This document shows, in pieces, positions 36,071 through 59,393 of a stretch of 64,000 nucleotides of DNA. A model generated the notes under the pieces. It was given only the letters and a program-made list of their open reading frames with translations. It searched no databases and was not told the origin of the DNA. The stretch is from contig NC_029526.1 of the NCBI RefSeq assembly GCF_001577835.2, positions 837,510 through 901,509 on the forward strand. Reading direction: 5' to 3'. The translations under genes and the position numbers were made by a program. The DNA is from Coturnix japonica (Eukaryota > Chordata > Aves > Galliformes > Phasianidae). Numbering within the stretch: position 1 is the stretch's first letter; the number at the start of each line of letters is the position of its first letter.

Positions 36071-39000
36071 GTGTGTGGAGTGGACGGCGATCGTGCTGAC
36101 CTGCCGGCGGGGCGGCGGCGGGGCGGCTGTGCAGAGAGGCAGGAGGCGGGGATGGCTGCGGGACGGCGGGGCCCAGCGGGACCGGCCCCCAACCGGCCTT
36201 CATCATCCGGCCTTCATCATCATCATCATCCGCCCCTCTCGTTGGCAGAGCTGGAGCTGCGGTGTCTGCGGGGCGCTCTGGGCCGGCGGCCCGTCCTGGT
36301 GCTGGCGCTGGAGGATCCGTGGTCCGGCGTGGGGAGCGGCGGGGCCACGTTGAACGCGGTGCTGGTGGCGGCCGAGCACCTCAGCGCCCGCGCGGGACGC
36401 ACGGTGCGGACGGACGGGGCCGGACGGGGCCGGTCGTTCCGCACACACTGCGCACTGCCCCCCCCCTGCCGCCTTTCCCGTCCCGCTGATCCGCGTGTCC
36501 CGCAGGTGGTGAGCGCCGACGTGCTGAAGGAGTCCCGCATCCTCATCCTGCACACGGTGCGGCCCGTAGCGCCGTGTCCCCCCCGGGCTCCGCTCCCGGC
36601 GCCGTCTCACCCCCCCTGTCCCCGCAGGGCCGCGAGTTTTCCTTCGACGACTGCGGCCGGGCCTTCACCTGCCTGCCCGCACTGCAGCCCCGCGCCGCGG
36701 CCGAGGCGCTGGTGTGCAACCTGGACAGTCTGCTGGGCACCGTCACACGGCGGGTGGGCGACGGGACGGACCCCAGCGGCACCGAGACCCCCCGGCACCG
36801 AGTCCCTCCCCGCTGACTCCCGTCCCTTCTGTCCCCAGCTCTGCGTGGGCTCCCCGCCGGGCGTGTGGGTCTGCAGCACCGACATGCTGCTCAACGTGCC
36901 CTCCGAGCCAGGTGAGGGCTGTGTCCTGCACGGCTGCCAGCAGCGCAGCCAATTCAGCCTTGGCCACATCCACATGTGGCTGTGGGAGCTGGGAGGGCAC
37001 GTGGATGCTCAGTGTGTGTGGTTTCAATGAATAATGGAACCACAGAATGGCCTGGGCTGAAAAGGACTATAATGCTCACCCAGTTCCAACCCCCTGCTAT
37101 GTGCAGGGTCTCCAACCAGCAGCCCAGGATGCCCAGAGCCACATCCAGCCTGGCCTTGAATGCCTGCAGGGATGGGGCATCCACAGCCTCCTTGGGCAGC
37201 CTGTTCCAGTGGCCCATGCTGAGTGCTGCTGCAAAGTGTGGAGCTCAGCACACTGATCTCTGTCCCTGTCTCCAGACATTGACTGGGATGGCTTCCAAGG
37301 GGTCCGAGTGATTGCGGTGCCCGGCAGCCAGGCGTATGCGAGGAACCACGGCGTGTACCTTGCTGATGAGCAGGTCAGTAACAGCTCCCACATCCAAGCA
37401 GTGACACCAGCCTGGATTCCCCCCTTGGATGAGCAGGGGATCTGCAGTCTGTTGGGTTTGCAGTCTGTTCTGCTGTCCCTTGGTCCCTGCCCATACAGTC
37501 CTGTGGGTCCTGTCTCTGCTGTGGCTGCTTGGGGCAGTTCAAAGAGCTCATTGGAATCTTCTTGCTCCCAGGGCCTGGTACGTGACATCATCTACAAAGG
37601 CACAGAGGCTCAGATCCAGCAGTGTGCAGGGCCCGACGGCACCGTCCCGCTGGTATGTCACTACCCGCAGCTCCATCCCTTCTTGTCACCATGGCTGGGA
37701 CTGCTCACCCCACCGAGGGATGGGACAGCACAGCCTCAGCCCCGCTGTGCCCTCGCAGGTCTGTGGGGTGGTTTTCTTCTCCTCGAGCGCCGCTGAGCAG
37801 CTTCTGGCCACCCATGTCATCCCTCCCCTGGACGCCTGCACCTACATGGGGCTGGACTCGGGGGCACCACCCATCCAGGTGACACCCCCTCTAGGGTGAT
37901 GGGGTCCCTCATCCTGTGGGTGCTGTGTGAGCCTCTTTGTCCCTGTGCTGTTAAATTTAGATGCAGGAGGGCAGCACCCAGCAGTGGGGAGGGAGTTGGG
38001 GTGGCTGTGCCTGGTGGCCCGGCAGCACCCAGGGTGTCCCTTCTGTCCCCAGCTCTCCCTTTTCTTTGACATCGTGCTGAGCATGGCTGGGGGGGTGACA
38101 GAGGAGGAATTTGTGAGGGGTGGTGGTGATGCCAGCGTGAGGAGTGCCCGCTCTGTGCTCTGGACAGCTCTCCGTGCCTTCCCTCTGAGCATGGGTGAGT
38201 AATGCTGTGGTGGGCACCTGTATGGGACCTGTCCTTGATTTTCAGCTCCCTCTGTGGGTAGAAATTGTGTGCCCCGGTGGCGCAGTGGTTAAAGACGCCG
38301 CCTTGCAACACTGGGGCCCAGAGTTCGAATCCCCCCTGTGGCGCAAGTGGTAGAAGTGCCGCTCTGCTACACAGAGGCTCGAATCCCGGGGGCTGGACTC
38401 GATGATCTCTAAGGTCCCTTCCAACCCGCACGAAACTATGAAACTATGAAATGTGGGAGCCATAGTCCACAGCTGCCTCTCAGGAGAGTGAGGAGGGGAG
38501 TGCTGGGGAGGCTGGGAGCACCTCCTTACCCTGAGATTGTGGTCAGTGTTTCTTTCCTGCCTCCCCACAGCCTGCATTCCTGATGCATCCTATGACTACT
38601 TGACCACAGCTGCGAGCGACCACATCCGAAGCCTGACACTCTTGCCCAGCTCCACCAGCCACCTTCGCTTCTGCAAAACTGCCCATTCCCATGTGGATGT
38701 AGGTCTCTCCAGCCCCAGATTTGCTCAAATGCACATGTTTTTTGGGAGCTTACTCCACGTGCCCATCCCCTAAGCAGCAGCCCTTGCTCCTGGAGGATGG
38801 CTCCTCTGTCACCAACTGCCTGCTGGAAGGAGCCGTGCGGCTGGCGGCCGGCAGCGTCATCCAGCACTGTCACCTCCAGGTATGTGGGACCTGGAGCCTG
38901 ATGCTTATGGAGGGACTCAATGCTGCCCTTTGGCTGCTGCTGGGGATGCTGTTGGCATCTTCCCTGCTGTCAGTGCTGGAGCATCGCTTCCTGGGGACTG

Positions 39001-42000
39001 GGGTTTTGCTGGCCGCAGCATGTCTCCTGGCCTGGCTCTGATGTGGGGCCAGCTGTGTCCCACAGGATCCCACTGCTTCCTCTGCAGGGCCCCCTGGAGA
39101 TCGGTCCCGGCTGCCTCCTCACAGGCCTCACCGTAGGCTCCTCACCAGTGCTGCAGGGCTGCCCCCTGCGTGATGTGGTCCTGCAGGGCCACCATGTCCG
39201 TCTGCGTGACCTGCCCTGCCGCGTCTTCACGCTCAGTGGCCGCCTCGACAACTGGCAGGTGCGGGGACAGCAAGGTGGCACGGGACTCTGCAAAGCTGGG
39301 GTGTAACTGCCCCCCATGTGTCCCCCCCAGAGTCCTGCTGAAGAGGCCACTTACTTGAACATCCCCTGGGCAGAGTTTTTTCATCAGACGGGCATACGGT
39401 AAGTACCAATGTGCCTGGATGGAACAGGGGACCTGGCTCCACTGGGGGCACCCACAGTAGCCCAGACTTCAGTCTACAGTGAGAGCCATGGTGACCACCC
39501 TTCCCTTCCAGCATCCCACCTCCCCTCAGTCCCTGGGGTGCTGCTGATGGGCTCTTCCCCCACCAGCAAAGGGGACCTCTGGGAAGCTGAGATGCCACAG
39601 AAAGATCGCTGCCTGCTGACTGCCCGTCTCTTCCCAGTGCTGCACGCTTCTGAGGCGCTGGGGCTGGAGGACGTGCTGTGGATGCTGGCCCCAGCAGCAT
39701 CGGGCGAGAGGCTGGCACGCTGGCGAGCAGCCTGGCGCATGTCATGGCAGGAGCTGCTGCCCTGCCTGGACAAGGCAGCTGAGCTGGGCACCCGCCGGGA
39801 CCTCTTCTTCCTACAGGGCCAGCACAAGGTGCAGCGTGTGCTGCTGGGCCACCAGGACAGCAGCCTCCTGCCACTCATCCGCAGCGCCGTCCATGAGGGT
39901 TACCAGGAGGCCTTGCTGGGCACGCTGGATGAGGGTAAGCTGGACAAGTCTTACATCTCTGGACATTTTTTTGCTTTCTGTCTTCAGTACCACTGAGCCT
40001 GGCAAGAACTCAAGACCACCCAGGGCAGATGCAGGTTGTGCATGCCTTTCTCCACTTCTAGCAGAGGTAGGCTGCTTTGGGCCACTCACAGCCTTCCTTT
40101 AATTTTCTAGTTGCCTCTACAGCTGACGACGCAGGCATCGCAGCCCGGGCACTCGCCTGCATTGCTGATGTCCTGGGCTGCATGGCACACGGGGAAGGGG
40201 GCTTGAGGAGCGGACCTGCTGCCAACAGGGAGTGGGCTTCAGCTTTCGGCCGCCTGGAGAGTGGTGACATTGCTGGCGGGGTGCGAGAGCTGGCAGCCGA
40301 GCGGCAGAAGTGGATGAGCAGGTGAGGCATGGAGCAGCAAACTGCTGCTGTCCTGTTCTGGCCATTGGAACACCTGGGGGGCCACGGCAGCAGGATCAGC
40401 ATCCCTCTTTTCACAGTCCAGCCCTGCTGGTGAGAGCAGCTCGGCACTACGAAGGGGCCGAGCAGATCCTCATCCGGCAGGCTGTGATGTCCTCGTGCCA
40501 GTTTGTCACCGTGTGTCCAGTGGAGCTGCCACCCCTGGGGCACTGGGTGCAGGTGGCATGTCCAGCCCGCCTGGACCTCTCCGGTGAGCTTTGCCATGCC
40601 AAGGTGGGCTCAGAGCTGGTGGGATGGAGGGGGATGGATGATGATTGCTGGGGCACTAAGGAGAAATGAGCTGGAGGGCTGATGTCGTGCCTTGGCAGGG
40701 GGCTGGAGCGACACTCCTCCCATCACATATGAGCATGGCGGGGCCGTGGTGGACGTGGCGGTGCTGGTGGATGGGTGCCGACCCATTGGTGCCCGGGTGC
40801 GGCGCATCAGTGAGCCAGAGCTGCGCCTGGCCAGCCTCGGTGGGACGCCATGGGGAGAGGCGGCGGTGGAGCTGGTGTGCCACGAGCTGGGGGACTTGGG
40901 GAATTACTGCCAGCCACACGCACCAGGTGAGGGGTCAGTGGCTGCACAGCCTGGCTTTGTGCCCTTGGTGTCCTGAGCTCGTGGTGGGCACTGGGTCTGT
41001 GCCATTCCAAGAGTGATCCGCTCTGATCCTGTGCATCCTCGTTGCTGGGTGAGGGAGCAGGTAGTGCAGCAGGCACGGCTTTGCTTTTTCTTTCTGTTTC
41101 CAGGAGCCTTGCTCAAGGCTGCCTTCATATGCACAGAGATCGTACAGTTCCCTTCACAAAAGCCCTTGCGGGATCAGCTGATGGAGAACTTTGGAGGTGG
41201 CTTTGAGGTGCACACCTGGTCCAGGCTGCCGCACGGGTCTGGCCTCGGTCTGTCTCCAAAGAAGGGAGTGGGTGGGATGTCTGTCCTTCTCCAAATGCTG
41301 GGATGCAGCATCCTTGTTGCTGCCCTGCCCCTGTGCTTCCTGCAGGCACCAGCAGCATCCTCGCTGGAGCAGTGATGGCAGCACTGTACCGGGCAGCTGG
41401 GAAGGTTGCTGGCACCGAGTCCCTCATCCATGCTGTGCTGCATCTGGAGCAGAGGCTCACGACAGGTAACAGCTGGAGAAAGAAGCTGTGATGGGGCAGG
41501 GGTCCAGGCACTGGCTGAGCATCCTGCGTGCTGCAGGTGGAGGTTGGCAGGACCAGGTGGGTGGGCTGGTGTCTGGCATCAAGATCGGGAGGTCGGAGGC
41601 CCGGCTGCCACTCAGGGTGGAGGTGGAGGAGATCCTGGTGCCTGAAGGCTTTGCACAGATCCTCAGTGACCACTTGCTGCTGGTTTACACGGGGAAGACT
41701 CGCCTGGCTCGCAACCTGCTCCAGGTAACACATGGGCTCTGGCCTCCACTCCCCCTCAGTGCGTGTCCCCTTAGGGCAAAGCTGTGCCACCTCAATGGGA
41801 GCTGGCATTGAAGCCAGCAGGGTGATGGGGACATGTGTGGCCAAGGTGCCTGTCCCCATCAGCCCGGTTTCTTGCAGGACGTGGTGAGGAACTGGTATGC
41901 CAGGCTGCCTTCCATCGTACAAAATGCTGATGCTCTGGTGAATAACGCCGAGGAGTGCGCCCGGGCCTTGAGGCAAGGTGTGAGCTCCCCTCCTGCACCA

Positions 42001-43025
42001 GGCTGTCCTTTCTAACAATTGAAGCAGCACAAAATCCCCCAGAGAGTCTATGGGAACAAACACTAGGGCAATGCAGGGTCTAACAGCTGGAGCAACCTTA
42101 GGCTTACCTGCATTTTATAGGCAGCGCCCCAGAATTGAGGCTTGAACTAAGATCTCGAGATGGGGGAGGTAGAAGAGGCTCCTGTGAGGCACACTGAGTC
42201 TGTCTGATTTTCTTGTGGGGGTGGTGGGGGCCACAGTTAGTCTATAAGTGGATTCATTTGGGATGGGATGCAGAGGAGTGGAAGCTGGAGCATGAAAGCA
42301 AGCAAAGTCTCACCATGTAGAGGATTAAAAATGAACAGAAAAGCAACAGCGGGGAGACGTCTTGCTCAGCGGGCAGAGGATTTTGGGGTAGATGAGAAAG
42401 CAGGAGTGAGCTCAGGCTGAGCACAAGGCAGGACCAGGTTTCTGCCCTTTAGGAGAGAACTGGAGACAAATCTTTTCTCCTCTGTCCTGCAGGAAACCTG
42501 CAGCTCATTGGCAAGTGCCTGGACGTCTACTGGCAGCAGAAGAAATGTATGGCCCCAGGCTGTGAGCCGCTGGCTGTCAGGCGCATGATGGATGCTCTGC
42601 AGCCTTATGTCTACGGGCAGTGCTTGGCTGGGGCTGGTGGTGGCGGCTTCCTTTACGTCTTAACCAAAGACCCTCAGCAAAAAGAGACTTTGCACCAAAT
42701 CCTAGCAAAAACAGAGGTGAGATATGTGCCTTCAGCTGGTACAATGGTCTAAAGCTGCTTGTAAAACCCAGCATTGCAGGTGGTTTGCAGAAGCCTGCTT
42801 CATGCAGTGCAAGCACTAGAAGCATCCCTGCCCCCCAGCCAAAAGTAGGACAAGCGTGTTTAGTGTGAGTCCCTTGCTGACTGCTGCCCCATTAACTCTT
42901 TTTCACAGGGCCTGGGCAACTTCAGCATTCACAGCATTGAGGTGGACACCGGAGGTTTCTCCATGGAGGTGGTGGGATGTGATCCTAACAGCAGCGCTCG
43001 CCCTGGAGAGGATGTGGCCACGTGA
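36063..43025 (+). CDS. FCSK: L-fucose kinase (fucokinase), 1086 aa
   Basis: A cytosolic enzyme: L-fucose + ATP gives beta-L-fucose 1-phosphate, the first step of GDP-fucose salvage. Exons: 36063-36138, 36249-36403, 36506-36556, 36628-36753, 36839-36911, 37276-37373, 37572-37652, 37759-37878, 38053-38194, 38571-38698, 38775-38879, 39088-39258, 39331-39398, 39567-39934, 40111-40321, 40417-40583, 40699-40926, 41104-41247, 41346-41465, 41537-41724, 41878-41977, 42493-42716 and 42909-43025. They join in frame to 1086 residues (human 1084). The N-terminal half is the fucokinase/pyrophosphorylase-like domain, with GSGGATLNA at 54-62. The C-terminal part is a GHMP kinase with the ATP loop PHGSGLGTSS near 832-841 and a late [11 protein letters not shown] glycine loop. 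The first intron appears to use a GC donor. Several introns are only 70-110 bp. Confidence 0.96.
37034..37213 (-). mobile_element. CR1 LINE 3' fragment in FCSK intron
   Basis: Sense strand minus, antisense to FCSK. On plus it runs from CACAGAATGGCCTGGGCTG through the ACATCCAGCCTGGCCTTGAA block to GCAGCCTGTTCCAGTGG. It is close to the copies at about 4540 and 32290. It occupies half of the 364-bp intron 36912-37275 and stops about 60 bp before the next exon. Confidence 0.92.
38271..38450 (+). mobile_element. Dimeric tRNA-derived SINE with CR1 tail
   Basis: Two tRNA-like units in tandem. Unit 1 (38271-38336) has an A box TGGCGCAGTGG at 38278-38288 and a B box GTTCGAATCC at 38323-38332. Unit 2 (38337-38390) has an A-like box TGGCGCAAGTGG at 38339-38350 and a B-like box GCTCGAATCCC at 38377-38387. 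A CR1 3' end follows (GGACTCGATGATCTCTAAGG, then TCCCTTCCAACCC), ending in two copies of an 8-base repeat (AACTATGA). Possible worn target duplication: GAAATTGTG before and GAAATGTG after. The structure fits a pol III SINE that CR1 enzymes mobilise by recognising the shared tail, as for TguSINE1 of songbirds, but the tRNA head here is different and doubled. It lies in the FCSK intron 38195-38570. Confidence 0.8.
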
Positions 43026-43650
43026 AGGCATTAAGCCCTCAGCCACTGCTGGGGGACATCTGGGACAGAGATGGCTGCCACCCAAACCAGGATGATCCCC
43101 GTGTTTCAGCTCCCGGCTGCTGCAGCCAGGGCTGGTCATGGATTCTTCTTGCTGGGTGCCTCAGCCCCAATGACATGCTTGGTCCAGTGCTGCAGAACAC
43201 AGCCAGGTCCCAGCAGCATCCCAGCAGAGCTGGGGATATACCACTCGTGGACCCTGGCAGCTGGCCTCAGCAGGTGCCTTATGTTTTGATGTGGCCTTTT
43301 TGTGCTGATGCTGGGCCCAAAACCCACACAGGCTGGAGGAGCTGTGCTGAGTTGGGCAGGCCCATGAATGCACTGTAAGGACAGGCTGCTAGGGGAGCAG
43401 CTGGCCTGCAGGCAGGGCTGTGCGATTTGACCCTGTTCTCATGGTTCTCTGAAGGGAAAAAAATAGCATTTGTGATGCTGCTAAGCCTCGCTGCTCTTGC
43501 AATAGCAGTGGCCCGTGCTGCCCTTCAGCGTGCAATGTTCCATCCCTGGATGTGGAATCGCCTCCCCCTCCTGTGCTGAGAGGTTATTTCTGCAGTGAGT
43601 TACCAGTCCCTGCGGGCTCATTGAATAAAAGAGCTTGTTCCCAGCATGCC
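43026..43650 (+). other. FCSK: FCSK 3' untranslated region
   Basis: Sequence from the TGA (43023-43025) to just after the AATAAA at 43624. No repeat or further exon is seen. Confidence 0.75.
43624..43629 (+). terminator. FCSK: FCSK poly(A) signal
   Basis: AATAAA about 600 bp after the FCSK stop, followed by TTGTTC and TTTGTTTTCT-like downstream sequence. It faces the COG4 signal about 320 bp away. Confidence 0.8.
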
Positions 43651-43934
43651 TTTGTTTTCTGGCCTGCTTCTCCTTCCTTGTGAGCCTCCCAGGGGAGGCA
43701 GGGCACAGTGCACATTGCTCTGTGGTTTCCCAGTGTCACAGTGCTACTGCTAGATGCAGCCGAGTGTCGAGTTTGGCACCAGGTACTGGCACATGGGTGT
43801 TTGTGCCGCGCTGCTGCCAGCAAGAAGAGCATCTTGCTGCCGTGGCACAGTACAGAAGAGATGTTGACATGGTGAGCAGCTCATCTCCCATCGCTCTGGC
43901 TCCCTCCAGGCACGCACACACAGCCCAAGGTCGC

Positions 43935-44563
43935 TGCTCAGCCAGGCGCGGTTTATTTATAGCGTGTCTGTACAGAGCCAGCAGGGCCATGACCCTTCTT
44001 CCTAGAGAGGCCTGCTGGTGATTTTCCAAGCACCCCGCCCCCACCAGCATCCCTGCCTCGCAGCAGGCTGCCTCTGCTGCTGCACAGTCCCCACCACCAC
44101 AAGGGAGAGCTGACCCACAAACGAGCAGCACAGAAGGATCGTGGCTGCAGCCTCCCTGCAGTAAGCAGGGCAAGCACCAACACAGGGGCACACGCAGAGC
44201 CATCTGTGTGGATCCATAATGAAAACACCCCACAACAGCTCCCAGTTTCCTGGATCTTCTGTGGCTTCGCACAGGGAAACAGAATGAAAGGAGTCATGTG
44301 CTAACACAACCCTGTCTGTTCACCTAGAGCTCTCAATGTGAGAGTCCTCTGCTGCCTTATTTCTGGCCCCTCCAAAGGACAGAGGCTCTTCTTCCCCTGC
44401 CCTGGAAGGCCTTTTGCCCTGAGGAGAAGGGCAACCACCACCACAAACCCACACGATCCAACAGCCAGCTATAGCTCCAGTGGGGATTTAAGACAGCACC
44501 AGGGCTGCAATGCTCCTGCTGTTACCTCCTTCAGGGTGCTCGTGTGCTGAAGCAAGCAGAGAA
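43935..44563 (-). other. COG4: COG4 3' untranslated region
   Basis: Minus-strand sequence between the COG4 stop and the AATAAA at 43957-43952, roughly 0.6 kb. No repeat is seen. The 300 bp between this end and the FCSK end hold nothing I can name. Confidence 0.7.
43952..43957 (-). terminator. COG4: COG4 poly(A) signal
   Basis: TTTATT on plus (AATAAA on minus), about 610 bp beyond the COG4 stop. Confidence 0.7.
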
Positions 44564-58249
<13,686 letters not shown>

Positions 58250-58258
<9 letters not shown>

Positions 58259-58618
58259 CTTGGTGCCTGCCTGAAGCCGCCCTCAGCTCTAGTGGGGCTG
58301 CCTGCGCTGTGCCTGAAAGCTTCCAGCCGCTCCGTTCCGCCTGGAAGAACGGGATGATGACTCTGTCTCGATTCTCTGAGCTTTGACGTGTTGGGGGAAT
58401 TTTGTGGAGGGTCTCAGAGTGATGGAGCGCTGATGTTGGTCCGTGGTTACTCAGGCACTGCCGCGGGCAGCCACATCCTCTCACAGCGCGCGCGTCGGGC
58501 CTCGAGGAAGGACCCGGCAAGGAAGCGCGGGAGCGCAACACGCAGGCGCGGGGCTCATGGCGGAGCGGGTCGGTGGGGCGCCCGCATAGCCGGAGCTGCA
58601 TCCGCCGCCATCCGCACG
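58250..58618. promoter_or_regulatory. Bidirectional CpG promoter of COG4 (-) and SF3B3 (+)
   Basis: The COG4 start codon (58258, minus) and the donor of the SF3B3 noncoding exon (58619, plus) are only about 360 bp apart, in CpG-rich sequence without a TATA box. A YY1-type element (AAGATGGCGGC on minus, 58261-58251) overlaps the COG4 start codon. A second ATGGCGG on plus near 58557 lies in the SF3B3 leader. One shared promoter for two housekeeping genes is the simplest reading. COG4 and SF3B3 are also head-to-head neighbours in mammals. Confidence 0.75.
58545..58618 (+). other. SF3B3: SF3B3 5' noncoding exon (3' border defined)
   Basis: A donor (CCGCACG then GTAGGGA) ends the exon at 58618. 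The coding exon begins about 0.7 kb downstream, so a noncoding first exon is expected. The 5' end given is a guess based on the ATGGCGG element near 58557. Confidence 0.45.
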
Positions 58619-58956
58619 GTAGGGACGCCCCGCCGTGCTGTGCCGGTCCGGCGGCGGCCTCTTGGCTGAGGCAGTGCGTTGTGAGCGGCCATTGGTGGGG
58701 TGGGAGCGGCCGTAGGCCCCGCGGGGCCCGAGCGATGAGGGGCGGCTGGGCTGGGCCTGAGCCTCAGGCAGATCCCGGGGCCGGGCGTGGGGGAAGCGGC
58801 TCGGGAGCCGAGGGCAGGTTCCATCGCTCCGGGGCCTGAGGGACGGAGGGTCCGGTGTGGTTTGGGCTCGTCCTGCGTTGTTCCCGAGGGAGGGAATCAA
58901 CTCGAGTGTTCGCTCCGTGTTAGGGGGTCAGGGAGCAGCTCCCAGGGGCGGTGTGC

Positions 58957-59218
58957 CATAGAATTATAGAGGGATTTAGGTTGGAAAGGGTCTCAGAGCT
59001 CATCAGGTCTGCACTGCCACATTCAGGGATGCCGACCACTCAATCAGGCACTAGATCAGGCTGTTCATCCAGCCTGGCCTTGAGCACCTCCAGGAATGGG
59101 GTGTCCACAGGTGCTATGGGCAGCTGTGCCGGGGACTCTCATTGAAAGTTGTTACCCAACACCTAATCTCCATTTCTCTCTTTTAATTGAAAATAGTCCC
59201 CCGCCATCCTGTCACTGA
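58957..59218 (-). mobile_element. CR1 LINE 3' fragment reaching the SF3B3 exon 2 region
   Basis: Sense strand minus. On plus it begins CATAGAATTATAGAGGGATT, the reversed CR1 tail. It continues through CATCCAGCCTGGCCTTGAGC and GGGTGTCCACAGGTGC. Its last part (TCTCTCTTTTAATTGAAAAT, then AGTCCCCCGCCATCCTGTCA) lines up with the CR1 block that normally reads TTTAAAACCATTCCCCCTTG and then TCCTATCACT. The right boundary is therefore near 59218, about 175 bp before the SF3B3 start codon. Confidence 0.8.
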
Positions 59219-59393
59219 GCCCGTCAGCAGCAGCTGTGAGCTCTAAATCTGCTGAGAAAGATTGAAGTTCCATCTGCAGGCAAATGAGAGAACGTCGGTT
59301 CTGCTGTTGTATCCCGTGAATGGTTCTGGCTGCACAGATACCTTTTGCACATTGACTGGAGCTACGAGGAAGTGAAGTGAACCCATTGTCAGC

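Noticed and set aside
35999-37030. 343-codon frame with a His run as an alternative FCSK N-terminus
   Set aside because: It reads through the first intron in the frame of exon 2. The conserved FCSK start ([10 protein letters not shown]) is in another frame at 36063, so this frame is a read-through artefact.
38271-38340. A functional tRNA gene
   Set aside because: A and B boxes are present, but no clean acceptor stem or 5-bp anticodon stem forms, and a second unit and a CR1 tail follow directly. It is better explained as a SINE head.
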